Shown piece after piece: positions 56,701-64,000 of a DNA stretch of 64,000 nucleotides. The stretch is from assembly GCF_943192935.1 (NCBI RefSeq), contig NZ_CALPCI010000003.1, positions 124,001 through 188,000 of the forward strand, written 5' to 3'. Both the position numbers and the translations under genes were made by a program. This stretch comes from Limosilactobacillus caecicola. GTDB lineage: Bacteria; Bacillota; Bacilli; Lactobacillales; Lactobacillaceae. Below the pieces are notes generated by a model. The model searched no databases, was not told where the DNA came from, and saw nothing but the letters and a program-made list of their open reading frames with translations. The first letter of the stretch is position 1; each line of letters begins with the position of its first letter.

Positions 56701-57224
56701 TTGACGATCCGCATTCCACGGCCACCGCCACCCATCGCAGCTTTAATCATAATTGGGTAGCCGTGTTGGTGAGCAAAATCCTGCATTTCTTGCATGGACT
56801 TCACCGGTTCATTAATCCCCGGAATCGTATGCAGACCGTTCTTTTCCGCTACTTCCTTAGCGGTAATTTTATCCCCAAAAATCTTGAGTTGTTCGACCGT
56901 GGGCCCAATAAACGTAATCCCGTTTTGGGCACACTTTTCCGCAAATTCTTCGTTTTCTGCTAAGAAACCATAACCAGGGTGAATGGCATCCGCCCCCGTT
57001 TGCTTGGCAACCCGGATAATGTCATCCATATCCAAGTAGGCGTCAATGGGCTTCTTGCCGGCCCCAATTTGGTAGGCTTCATCCGCCCGGAACCTATGGA
57101 CACCGTATTCATCTTCTTTGGCGTAAACTGCAACCGTTTGGAGACCTAATTCGTGACAAGCACGAATGATCCGGATTGCAATTTCACCCCGATTGGCAAT
57201 CAGTACCTTTTTCAAATTATCCAC
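53778..57224 (-). CDS. pyc: Pyruvate carboxylase
   Basis: Converts pyruvate, bicarbonate and ATP to oxaloacetate, supplying aspartate synthesis. The 1148-residue single chain has, in order, the biotin carboxylase domain (1-450; KAAMGGGGRGMR ATP loop, FIEVNPRIQVEHTVTE), the carboxyltransferase domain (about 530-810; TSMRDAHQSLFATRMR, metal-binding HLHTHDTTG), the tetramerisation region, and BCCP at the C-terminus with biotin lysine in EAMKMETT (about Lys1111). Start is GTG at 57224 or TTG at 57215; the ribosome site GGCGGTGG fits the TTG better. birA follows. Confidence 0.97.
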   Translation of the reverse strand: MDNLKKVLIANRGEIAIRIIRACHELGLQTVAVYAKEDEYGVHRFRADEAYQIGAGKKPIDAYLDMDDIIRVAKQTGADAIHPGYGFLAENEEFAEKCAQNGITFIGPTVEQLKIFGDKITAKEVAEKNGLHTIPGINEPVKSMQEMQDFAHQHGYPIMIKAAMGGGGRGMRIVKDDEELKTAYDRARSEAKASFGDDELYVEKYLENPKHIEVQILADEHGHVMHLFERDCSVQRRNQKVIEFAPSLALDDQRRKEICDAAVRLMKGVHYQNAGTVEFLVTKDNFYFIEVNPRIQVEHTVTELITGVDIVRSQIRIAAGADLHKDLHLPAQDELTMNGYAIQCRVTTEDPENNFMPDTGKILTYRSPGGNGVRLDGGNTYAGAVVTPYFDSLLVKACVHARTFHNTVEKMIRVLNEFQIRGVKTNIPFMLNVLKNPTFQKGEAHTTFIDQTPSLFKFDHQADTQQQLLNYVGDVTVNGFNGVKRRDQVNQADVKLAPMQLTTDGLLPIVNAKDVLDREGTAAAMDWVKKQKLVLLTDTSMRDAHQSLFATRMRTHDMLPVADIYDRALPNVFSAEVWGGATFDVAYRFLGEDPWERLKALRKRMPHTLLQMLLRGSNAVGYKNYPDNVLKKFIDRSATDGVDVFRIFDSLNWVEQMQKSIEYVRDTGKIAEGTMCYTGDLLSPHETKYTLDYYKQLAGQLADAGAQILGIKDMAGLLKPEAAYELVGELKAKYDLPVHLHTHDTTGNGVATYDQATRAGVDVVDVAMSALSSTTSQPSMSSFYYSLEGNDRQPELNIDNVEKINQYWAGIRPLYDDFANGIDAPLPDLYQTEMPGGQYSNLQQQAKSLGIDDFEQVKAMYRVVNQLLGDIVKVTPSSKVVGDLAIFMIQNNLTADNILERGKTLDFPESVVNFFAGDLGQPYGGFPKQLQEVVLKGQKAITVRPGSLAAPVDFVKETDKLEQAIGRQPSEEEVISYVLYPEVYLDYYKRHQQYGRIGVLDTNTFYQGMRPGETVHVHLAPGKTEILRLDSISDVDVDGNRHLFFAVDGEQVELPVEDQTHADVKVKVPKADPSDPGQIGMPLNGTVVEILVKEGEHVKKGDALIVTEAMKMETTIKASFDGTVEKIYASEGAVMDSQDLLIQLKADE

Positions 57225-57263
57225 CGCCTTAAATAACGAACATATTTCCTACTTCAATGAATA

Positions 57264-57272
57264 ATCATACCA
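57264..57272 (-). promoter_or_regulatory. Extended -10 promoter of pyc
   Basis: Minus-strand TGGTATGAT, about 40 bases before the start codon. No strong -35. Confidence 0.42.
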
Positions 57273-57340
57273 TAATCTGTCTGATGTGCGGGCTCAAAAT
57301 GAGAAAATGATTAAAATTATTAACTATTACGTAATAAAAT

Positions 57341-57366
57341 AGCGAACGACTCCTTGGCCGTTCGCT
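57341..57366 (-). terminator. Intrinsic terminator after tsaD
   Basis: Perfect 8-base stem AGCGAACG/CGTTCGCT (57341-57348 with 57359-57366), followed on the minus strand by ATTTTATT. Confidence 0.8.
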
Positions 57367-57372
57367 GTTTAA

Positions 57373-58401
57373 CTATTTCTTGTTAACTGGAAATGATAAG
57401 CCTGGCACCGCATTCAGGTCATAACCCGCCCGGTCTCCATGTTGGTAAGCAACATAGCCGGCTGCGCCAATCATCGCCGCATTGTCTCCACAGTATTTGA
57501 GGGGAGCTTGCAACATGGCGACTTGTGGGAATTGCTTTTGCATATCCTCCTTTAACCGGTCGCGCAGGCCCTGGTTAGCCGCGACCCCGCCGGCCAAGAT
57601 CAACTGTTTGACTGGGTATTCACCAAGCGCCCGCATCGTTTTCTCTGCTAGAACGTCTACGACACTTTGTTGGAAGCTGGCCGCTAAGTCATACTTATCC
57701 AGTTGTTCACCACGCTGGTCAGCATTATGACAGGTATTGATAAAGGCACTCTTTAATCCAGAAAAACTAAAATCGAGGTTTGCTTCCTTTTCCATGGCCC
57801 GCGGAAAATCAAAGGTGTCCTGGCCCTGGTGGGCCCACTCATCAATCGTTTTCCCCGCCGGATAATTAACGCCTAACACCCGACCAATTTTATCATAGGC
57901 CTCTCCAGCCGCGTCATCACGGGTTTCACCGATAATTTCGTATTCATGTTCATTCGGCATGTACACTAATTCGGTGTGACCACCGGAAACTAACAAGGCC
58001 ATTTGGGGAAACTGAAATTTACCCACAAAACGGGCGGCATAAATATGTCCTTCCATGTGATTAATCGGGATCAACGGAAGATGGTGCGCCCACGCAACGG
58101 TTTTGGCCGCGGTCACCCCAATTAACAATGAACCAACGAGGCCTGGCCCATAGGTCACCGCCACGGCTGTCAAGTCATCGTAACTAACGCCTGCTTCGTC
58201 TAAGGCCTGGTGGATGCAACGGGTAATCCACTCAATATGGTGACGACTGGCAACTTCAGGGACCACCCCGCCAAACCGTTGGTGACTCTGGATTTGGGTA
58301 GCCACCACGTTGGACAGGATTTCCGTGCCATTTTTGACAACGGCCACACTGGTCTCATCACAACTAGATTCGAAGGCCAAAATTAATGTATCCTCTGCCA
58401 T
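57373..58401 (-). CDS. tsaD: tRNA N6-adenosine threonylcarbamoyltransferase TsaD
   Basis: TsaD catalyses the final transfer in t6A37 formation. The 342-residue ASKHA-fold protein begins [17 protein letters not shown]. It has the iron-binding HxxxH (His115, His119) in [35 protein letters not shown], and [16 protein letters not shown] at 58401 follows rimI by three bases, with AAAGGAAA for its ribosome site. It forms an operon with rimI and tsaB. Confidence 0.97.
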   Translation of the reverse strand: MAEDTLILAFESSCDETSVAVVKNGTEILSNVVATQIQSHQRFGGVVPEVASRHHIEWITRCIHQALDEAGVSYDDLTAVAVTYGPGLVGSLLIGVTAAKTVAWAHHLPLIPINHMEGHIYAARFVGKFQFPQMALLVSGGHTELVYMPNEHEYEIIGETRDDAAGEAYDKIGRVLGVNYPAGKTIDEWAHQGQDTFDFPRAMEKEANLDFSFSGLKSAFINTCHNADQRGEQLDKYDLAASFQQSVVDVLAEKTMRALGEYPVKQLILAGGVAANQGLRDRLKEDMQKQFPQVAMLQAPLKYCGDNAAMIGAAGYVAYQHGDRAGYDLNAVPGLSFPVNKK

Positions 58402-58404
58402 TTG

Positions 58405-58983
58405 CTATTTCCTTTCATGATCAAGTTTCTTTAACATCTCAAAAGCGTCCTCGCCATTATCAAGATAATAATGGTGACGGACTTGTGTCGTTATAAAGCC
58501 AAGATGGTGGTACAGCCGCTGTGCGTATTTATTGGAACGCCGGACTTCCAAGCTCAGGCTCGAAAAGTTATCGCGCACGGCTTTACGTTCAATCTCCTTG
58601 ATTAAAAAAGTTCCTAAGCCATGCATCTGAAATGCCGGCAGCACCCCAATGTTAGAAATGTGAACGTCCCGGGCATAGTAATTGAAATTGGTCCCAATAA
58701 AGGCCACCATTGCTTGGGTTTCACAATCCACCAAGATTAAATACAAACTATCGGGACGCTCCATGTCAATTTCAAAAGAGGTGCGGTCCCAGGGCATGGA
58801 GCCATAGATTTCGCGTTCCATCTTTAGTAATGCATGGATATCCAAGGTCCGCCCCTGCAGGACCCGATACCGTGTGAGCCCAATGACCACGTCACGGTCT
58901 TCATAACTAACTGGTTTCCCACTGACGTCATCAAAAAAGACCGCCAGCCACCGTCTAAACTTCTTGAACATAGTTGGCGTCAT
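58405..58983 (-). CDS. rimI: Ribosomal protein alanine N-acetyltransferase
   Basis: A GNAT enzyme of 192 residues, longer than E. coli RimI (148) due to an N-terminal extension of about 45 residues. The core has MPWDRTSFEIDM, ISNIGVLPAFQMHGLGTFLIKEIER (acetyl-CoA loop) and LEVRRSNKYAQRLYHHLGF. In E. coli RimI acetylates S18. The order tsaB-rimI-tsaD is conserved and strongly supports the call. ATG at 58983 lies within the tsaB end (29-base overlap) after AGGAAAACAAG. Confidence 0.9.
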   Translation of the reverse strand: MTPTMFKKFRRWLAVFFDDVSGKPVSYEDRDVVIGLTRYRVLQGRTLDIHALLKMEREIYGSMPWDRTSFEIDMERPDSLYLILVDCETQAMVAFIGTNFNYYARDVHISNIGVLPAFQMHGLGTFLIKEIERKAVRDNFSSLSLEVRRSNKYAQRLYHHLGFITTQVRHHYYLDNGEDAFEMLKKLDHERK

Positions 58984-59683
58984 CTTGTTTTCCTGGGTGG
59001 TCCTTCAACCAATTCACCTCAGCTTCGGTTAACCGCAGGTAGTTTGGCACAAAGTCATCCAGATCCGTCACCACTGGTTCTTGCCGGCCAAGCACCGCCA
59101 ATTGATAGGTCGACGGTAATGCATAAGCCTCCGGTAACAATTGAACATTATCCGGAAATGTTGCAACAGCCTTCTGGAGTTTTGGAGTGTCCTGCCCGAC
59201 TAACAAGACATGCTGGTCCACCTGTTGTAAAGTCGTCAGGAGTTGTTGAAAAGCAATGTGTTTCTCGTCAAGCGTTTTAACCAAGCGGCCATTTTGGTAT
59301 TGGTAACCACCAGCAAAGACATTTCCCCGCCGGGCGTCCATAAATGGCACGATTAAATCATCCGTCATCGGCGGGACATTGGCCGCTAAAACTGCCAAGC
59401 TCGAAACGCCTACAAGTTCTTTCTGCAGAGTCATCGCCAGGGCTTTCGCCGTCGTAACGGCAATCCGCACCCCAGTATAGGAACCAGGTCCTTGAGCAAC
59501 CACGACCCGATCAAGGTCAGCCGGTTCCCAGGACACTTGTTCAAACAGTTCATTAATGGTTGGTAATACATAAATACTATGGTTGCGGACCATATTCAAT
59601 GTGGTCGTCGCCTTCAATTGATCATCTTCAACTAAGGCCACGCTCATCGGCTGATTGGAAGTATCAAGCGCAAGTATTTTCAT
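58955..59683 (-). CDS. tsaB: tRNA t6A modification protein TsaB
   Basis: TsaB is the non-catalytic ASKHA partner that binds TsaD. The 242-residue product starts MKILALDTSNQPMSVALV. It contains RVVVAQGPGSYTGVRIAVTTAKALAM and FMDARRGNVFAGGY. ATG at 59683 follows AAAGGA; a 28-codon upstream extension is not supported. It heads the operon tsaB-rimI-tsaD. TsaE is encoded at 1590-2042; TsaC is not in the window. Confidence 0.95.
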   Translation of the reverse strand: MKILALDTSNQPMSVALVEDDQLKATTTLNMVRNHSIYVLPTINELFEQVSWEPADLDRVVVAQGPGSYTGVRIAVTTAKALAMTLQKELVGVSSLAVLAANVPPMTDDLIVPFMDARRGNVFAGGYQYQNGRLVKTLDEKHIAFQQLLTTLQQVDQHVLLVGQDTPKLQKAVATFPDNVQLLPEAYALPSTYQLAVLGRQEPVVTDLDDFVPNYLRLTEAEVNWLKDHPGKQDDANYVQEV

Positions 59684-59732
59684 ATCGATCGTCCTTTCAT
59701 CTAGTAAGTATCTTACCATACTCGTCAAATTA

Positions 59733-59762
59733 AAAGAGGCTGAGGAACTCCCCGGCCTCTTT
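59733..59762 (-). terminator. Intrinsic terminator after galE
   Basis: Perfect 8-base stem AAAGAGGC/GCCTCTTT (59733-59740 with 59755-59762), followed on the minus strand by TTTAATTTG. Confidence 0.78.
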
Positions 59763-59767
59763 AACAA

Positions 59768-60763
59768 CTAGTTTCGATCATCATAACCCTTTGGATGGGT
59801 GGAGTGCCACTTCCAAGCGGTGGCAATAATATCATGAACGTCATCATATTGTGGCTGCCAACCCAAGACACTCCGCGCTTTATCACTAGCGGCAATCAGT
59901 GAATCTGGATCACCAGGCCGCCGGTCAGCAATTTTCGCCGGAATTTCCTTACCAGTCACTTCCCGGGCCGCTTCCAGCATTTGTTTGTTGGAGAAACCAG
60001 TCGATGAACCCAGGTTAAAGGCATTCGATTGGTTATTTTCCCGCAGATACTTCAACGCCAGAATGTGCGCATCGGCCAAGTCCATGACGTGAACATAGTC
60101 CCGAACGTTGGTCCCATCTGGAGTGTTGTAGTCATCACCAAAAATACTCAATTCATCACGCTTGCCCTGCGCCACTTGGAGAATAATTGGGACCAAGTGC
60201 GTTTCTGGACCGTGGTCTTCACCAATCGTGCCATCAGGAGCCGCACCGGCAACGTTAAAGTACCGTAAGGCAACAAACTTAATCCCATACGCCCGATCAG
60301 CCCATTCCATCATGTGTTCCATCATCAGCTTGGAAAGGCCATATGGATTAATTGGCTTTTGGGGATCCGTTTCTTTAATTGGCATGTGTTCTGGCACCCC
60401 GTAGGTAGCAGCGGTTGAACTAAAGACGATGTATTTCACACCAAAGTCGCGCATGGCTTCCAGGAGGGTAATCATGCCACCCGTGTTGTTATCGAAGTAC
60501 TTTAATGGTTCGCTCATTGATTCAGGCACAATGGAAAAGGCCGCAAAGTGGACCACCGCGGTGATATCTTCGTTGATAAAAATCCGGTCCAAAAAGGTCC
60601 GATTGCGAATATCCCCTTGGTAGAACTTTGCTTTTGGATCAATCGCCTTCTTGTGGCCGGTCGAAAGGTTATCCGCCACGACGACATCTTCGCCATTTTC
60701 CACTAACCGCTTTACCATGTGGGAGCCAATGTAGCCCGCTCCCCCGCAAACCAAAATTGCCAT
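59768..60763 (-). CDS. galE: UDP-glucose 4-epimerase
   Basis: Interconverts UDP-glucose and UDP-galactose. The 331-residue SDR-type enzyme starts [35 protein letters not shown] (NAD site) and has the catalytic YGLSK (Tyr and Lys) with FSSTAATYG upstream. The UDP-sugar site is present as YFNVAGA. GGAGG lies before the ATG. No gal operon neighbours are in the window; it stands between ppx and tsaB, so its likely role is cell-wall or exopolysaccharide UDP-galactose supply. It ends in a hairpin. Confidence 0.97.
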   Translation of the reverse strand: MAILVCGGAGYIGSHMVKRLVENGEDVVVADNLSTGHKKAIDPKAKFYQGDIRNRTFLDRIFINEDITAVVHFAAFSIVPESMSEPLKYFDNNTGGMITLLEAMRDFGVKYIVFSSTAATYGVPEHMPIKETDPQKPINPYGLSKLMMEHMMEWADRAYGIKFVALRYFNVAGAAPDGTIGEDHGPETHLVPIILQVAQGKRDELSIFGDDYNTPDGTNVRDYVHVMDLADAHILALKYLRENNQSNAFNLGSSTGFSNKQMLEAAREVTGKEIPAKIADRRPGDPDSLIAASDKARSVLGWQPQYDDVHDIIATAWKWHSTHPKGYDDRN

Positions 60764-60807
60764 TGAAAAATTTCCTCCATTTACATCTCAAATTTAACGT
60801 TATTAGT

Positions 60808-60813
60808 ATTATA
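60808..60813 (-). promoter_or_regulatory. Candidate -10 element for galE
   Basis: Consensus TATAAT on the minus strand, 45 bases before the galE ATG. No convincing -35 was found, so confidence is low. Confidence 0.35.
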
Positions 60814-60839
60814 GTACATTCCCTACTGGACCGCGATTA

Positions 60840-61781
60840 TTAATTCGGGGCCACTTCATGGTCTAGATATTCAAACAATAGTCCTTCCCGCAGTCCATTG
60901 TTGCTAAAGCGGACTTCGTGCATATTCAACTGCCGGAGCAAGGCCATCAGCGGCAAAAGTCCCCCGACAATCACATCAGCCCGTGAACTATTGATCCCCC
61001 GAATTTTGGCCCGGCCATTGCGGTCTGTGGACAGGAGTTCATGCATCATTTGATTGGCCTCTGCCGTTTGCATGGTCAGACCATGAACCGGTTGGACCGT
61101 TGCTGGGTCCTTCGCTAATTTCCACCGGTACATTTTGGCCAGGGCCCGGTTGCTACCACCCAAGGCCACCACCTGCGTGTGCCGGGCCCGGTTTAGCCAT
61201 CGCTGGGTAGAAAGAACTTCGTCGACTTTCACGGCCGCATCATACAGATCGGCCGCATTAATCCGGTCGTTAAGGTGGTAATTCTGCGACAAAATGACTG
61301 AACCAATCGGCAGACTGACCAATTCTTCGGCTTGCCCCTGATCCACCAAAATCATTTCCATGCTGGCACCACCAGTATCGATAATCAGGCCATTTTCAAT
61401 TTCTAGTGTTCGCGAAACCCCAACGTAATCGAGGTAGGCTTCCCGTTCACCCGAAATCACCCGAAAATCGATACCAACTTCTTTTTTGACTCGTTGCAAG
61501 AATTCGGCTTGGTTCACGGCCTGCCGCACTGCGGCAGTCGCCACGGCAATCAGCCGGACGTTCGGCAACCCGTCACAAATTTCTTTAAAGCGCTGGAGCG
61601 TCTCTAGTGTCCGTTCCATCGGCACCGGTTGGAGTACTTTGGCGCTCCCCATGTTTTCCGACAACCGGACGTATTCTTTTTCGTAACGGACTAATTTGGT
61701 CCGCCCATGCTCAAAAATCTCCGTAATTCGTAAGCGACACGAATTCGATCCCAAATCGATGATTGCTAAGTTGCTACTCAT
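60840..61781 (-). CDS. ppx: Exopolyphosphatase (Ppx/GppA family)
   Basis: A 313-residue short-form Ppx that cleaves terminal phosphate from polyphosphate or pppGpp. The ASKHA fold shows LAIIDLGSNSCRLRI (phosphate 1 loop), AVATAAVRQA, VISGEREAYLDYVGV, and IIDTGGASMEMILV (phosphate 2 loop). The ATG follows AAAGGAG, which overlaps the ppk stop. It is directly downstream of ppk, forming a polyphosphate synthesis/degradation pair. Confidence 0.93.
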   Translation of the reverse strand: MSSNLAIIDLGSNSCRLRITEIFEHGRTKLVRYEKEYVRLSENMGSAKVLQPVPMERTLETLQRFKEICDGLPNVRLIAVATAAVRQAVNQAEFLQRVKKEVGIDFRVISGEREAYLDYVGVSRTLEIENGLIIDTGGASMEMILVDQGQAEELVSLPIGSVILSQNYHLNDRINAADLYDAAVKVDEVLSTQRWLNRARHTQVVALGGSNRALAKMYRWKLAKDPATVQPVHGLTMQTAEANQMMHELLSTDRNGRAKIRGINSSRADVIVGGLLPLMALLRQLNMHEVRFSNNGLREGLLFEYLDHEVAPN

Positions 61782-61788
61782 AAGTTCG

Positions 61789-64000
61789 TTACTCCTTTGG
61801 TTGATCCGCTGAATTATTCAAATGCAATCCAGTGACGTGCTTGGTTAACGTTTCAAAGACATTACTCAACCGCTTTTTATTCTTCCGTTCGTGTTTTTCC
61901 TGCTTCCGTAATGCCGTGGCTTCTTCCATAAAAAATTCTTGGGAATTGACGGCTGGCTGTTTACCAGGGGTCATTTTTTCATAATGATCACCGTTGAGCT
62001 CCCAGGCTTTGGTATTGTCATGCCACATTTTCTTAAAAATCTCGATAGCCCGTTGCTTCGTATCCGCTTCCGTGACGGGGAAGAGTTCCTCCACCCGACG
62101 GTTCAGGTTTCGGGTCATCATGTCGGCACTGGAGAGGTAAATTTCTTCGTGATCATTGCCCGCAAAGTAATAAATCCGGGAGTGCTCCAGGAAGCGGCCA
62201 ACAATCGAATGGACGTGAATCCGCCCCTGTAATTCCGGCAGGTCGTTGCGCAGACAGGTAATCCCGCGCACAATCAGGTGAATTTCCACCCCAGCGGCGG
62301 CAGCTTCGTACAAATGCGCAATAATTTGCTTATCCGACAGCGAATTCATCTTCATCCCAATCAGGGCCGGGTTGCCGTCCTTAGCCAGCTGAATCTGTTG
62401 GTCGATTTTCTCATTAATGAATTCCCGAATGCCGTTTGGTGACACATGCAATTTGTGGAAATATTTCGGCCGGGCAAAGCCGGACAGCATGTTAAAGAGG
62501 TTAGTAAGGTCCGAACCCAATTCGTAGTCACAGGTTAAGAGCCCCATGTCCGTGTAGAAATGGGCAGTGACGTCATTATAGTTTCCCGTTCCCAGGTGCA
62601 TGTAACGCCGTAGGCCGTCCTCATCACGGCGGATGACCAGAGCCAACTTACAATGCGTCTTAAGGCCCGCAAGACCATAAATCACGTGGCAGCCCATTTG
62701 TTCCAACCGCCGGGCCCAGCGAACGTTATTTTGTTCGTCAAACCGGGCCTTGACTTCGACTAACACCGTGACCTGCTTGCCACGTTGGGCTGCCATCCCC
62801 AAATACTTGATAATCGGCGAATTTCCCGAGACCCGGTAGAGGGTCATCTTGATCGCCAGGGTTTTATCGTCAAGCGCGGCCTGATGAATAAAGTTGACCA
62901 CCGCTTGGAAATCATCATACGGGTGTTGCATCAGGTAATCCTTGTGCCGAATCGCCGCAAAGATATTGTCCGTCATCGTTAATTTCGGATTCAGGTACGG
63001 CTTAAATGGTGGGTAACGCAGGTCATCATGACCGACGACCAGCCCGGACAACTTTTTCAAAAAACTGAGGTCGACCGGTCCGGCAACCTGGTAAATGGCC
63101 TGATCACTGACGTGAAGGTTTTCCAAAAGGTGTTGTTTTAGCCACGGATCAAAGTTAGTGCCAATCTCGAGCCGCATCACGTGACCATGTTCCCGGGCCT
63201 TCAATTGGTGTTGGACCGCCCGCAAGAGGTCGGACGTATCCTCTTCGGCCACGTCCAAATCCATGTCCCGCATGACTCGGTAAGTGCCACTGGCTTCAAT
63301 CTTATAGCCAGGGAACAGCACGCTCATGAATTCCTGGATCAGGTCATCAATCAAGACAAAGTGGTTCTTTTCCGGCAATTTTACCAGTCGTTGGTAAATA
63401 CTCGGCACCCGGATCGTCGCAAACTTGTGTGGGTGATGTTGGCGGTCCTCATGCGGTTCGGGAGTCGAACCCGGAATTTCTTGGTCACCCTCCAAAATCG
63501 CCTTTTGATCCGGAGTTTGCTTCTTGCTGCGGCGGAGCTTGACTGCGATGTTTAATGACCCGTTGTTAATGAACGGGAAGGGTCGCGAAACGTCGTCCGC
63601 CATCGGCGTAAGTACTGGTAGTAATTCGTCATTAAAATACCGCTGCGTGTATTCATAATCCTGCTCACCTAAGTCAGCCTCGGCCAGGATTTTGATATCA
63701 TAGTCCGCCAGCTTGGGTAGAACATGGTCGTTGTACACGTCGTAACGTTGTTCCACCATCCGGTGTTCTTTCTCGTTAACCGCCACTAATTGTTCTTCCG
63801 GAGTCATCCCTGAAGCGTCAGTAGTTTGCACGTTGGCGGCAGACAGCTTATGCAGCGAGGCCACCCGGACCATAAAGAATTCGTCCACGTTGCTTTGCGT
63901 AATCCCAACAAAATTAGCTTGTTCCAACAAGGGGTTGTTGGAATCTAACGCCTCGTGCAAGACCCGGCCGTTGAAGTCGATCCAGGAAAGTTCCCGGTTC
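61789..64000 (-). CDS. ppk: Polyphosphate kinase 1, missing its first residues (cut by window edge)
   Basis: PPK1 polymerises ATP gamma-phosphate into polyphosphate. At least 736 residues are in the window. The frame is open to the edge and begins NRELSWIDFNGRV, which is the conserved PPK1 N-terminus, so only a few dozen residues are missing. Visible are the catalytic His region HCKLALVIRRDEDGLRRYMHLGTGNYN, and a second HKD-type block DMMTRNLNRRVEELFPV. A Lys/Arg-rich tail ends the protein. ppx follows by seven bases. Confidence 0.96.
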   Translation of the reverse strand, partial: NRELSWIDFNGRVLHEALDSNNPLLEQANFVGITQSNVDEFFMVRVASLHKLSAANVQTTDASGMTPEEQLVAVNEKEHRMVEQRYDVYNDHVLPKLADYDIKILAEADLGEQDYEYTQRYFNDELLPVLTPMADDVSRPFPFINNGSLNIAVKLRRSKKQTPDQKAILEGDQEIPGSTPEPHEDRQHHPHKFATIRVPSIYQRLVKLPEKNHFVLIDDLIQEFMSVLFPGYKIEASGTYRVMRDMDLDVAEEDTSDLLRAVQHQLKAREHGHVMRLEIGTNFDPWLKQHLLENLHVSDQAIYQVAGPVDLSFLKKLSGLVVGHDDLRYPPFKPYLNPKLTMTDNIFAAIRHKDYLMQHPYDDFQAVVNFIHQAALDDKTLAIKMTLYRVSGNSPIIKYLGMAAQRGKQVTVLVEVKARFDEQNNVRWARRLEQMGCHVIYGLAGLKTHCKLALVIRRDEDGLRRYMHLGTGNYNDVTAHFYTDMGLLTCDYELGSDLTNLFNMLSGFARPKYFHKLHVSPNGIREFINEKIDQQIQLAKDGNPALIGMKMNSLSDKQIIAHLYEAAAAGVEIHLIVRGITCLRNDLPELQGRIHVHSIVGRFLEHSRIYYFAGNDHEEIYLSSADMMTRNLNRRVEELFPVTEADTKQRAIEIFKKMWHDNTKAWELNGDHYEKMTPGKQPAVNSQEFFMEEATALRKQEKHERKNKKRLSNVFETLTKHVTGLHLNNSADQPKE

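Overview
The window reads as a chromosomal core segment of a low-to-mid GC Gram-positive lactic acid bacterium of the family Lactobacillaceae. The best guess is a Limosilactobacillus of the reuteri/mucosae kind. Supporting signs are the conserved block hprK-lgt-gpsA-galU-trxB-pgm-uvrBA-rapZ-yvcK-whiA-clpP, the comFA/comFC-hpf-secA-prfB block, SecA without a C-terminal zinc motif, HrcA (CIRCE) and CtsR operators, tRNA genes without encoded CCA, TTG/GTG starts with strong AGGAGG sites, and an oxalate-degradation cassette beside pyruvate carboxylase. The species is an inference. Nearly all genes lie on the minus strand, which suggests replication runs right to left here. I see no prophage, insertion sequence, CRISPR array, rRNA or plasmid-type gene. 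No gene-free stretch exceeds 300 bases; the longest is about 267 bases (20412-20678) and is filled with promoters and inverted repeats.

Layout, left to right. 1-4444: start of murB (cut by the edge), a DnaQ-like exonuclease, the operon ung-pta-tsaE-GNAT, and a LURP-one-type protein. 4459-8722: oxalate operon oxc-frc-AEC permease with a palindrome-rich promoter. 8854-15236: rnr-smpB, secG, a ClC chloride/proton antiporter and an amino acid permease. 15255-19869: glycolytic genes gap-pgk-tpiA-eno, separated by hairpins. 19970-20847: a tRNA-Arg/tRNA-Leu unit and two tiny ORFs (43 and 39 codons) with their own promoters and terminators. 20857-24440: CtsR-controlled clpP facing the rapZ-yvcK-whiA operon. 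24480-30253: the SOS-type uvrB-uvrA operon and an HD-domain protein. 30262-39612: phosphoglucomutase, HAD phosphatase, trxB, galU, gpsA, lgt, hprK, two small envelope membrane proteins, and prfB with its programmed +1 frameshift. 39635-45679: secA, hpf, comFA-comFC and divergent yigZ. 45686-50109: a KimA-like potassium importer and groES-groEL under joint CIRCE/CtsR sites. 50126-64000: rex, an ABC-F protein, birA, pyc, tsaB-rimI-tsaD, galE, ppx and ppk (cut by the right edge).

How the parts fit. Gap, Pgk, TpiA, Eno, Pta and Pyc form the carbon backbone. HprK and Rex connect metabolism to carbon and NADH signals. PgM, GalU and GalE make UDP-sugars for the envelope, along with MurB and Lgt. Oxc and Frc split oxalate into formate and CO2, which consumes a proton. 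TsaB, TsaD and TsaE are three of the four parts of the bacterial t6A tRNA modification pathway. Stress control is visible directly as CtsR boxes (clpP, gro), CIRCE (gro) and a LexA-like box (uvrB). The two tiny ORFs are the least explained part of the window.
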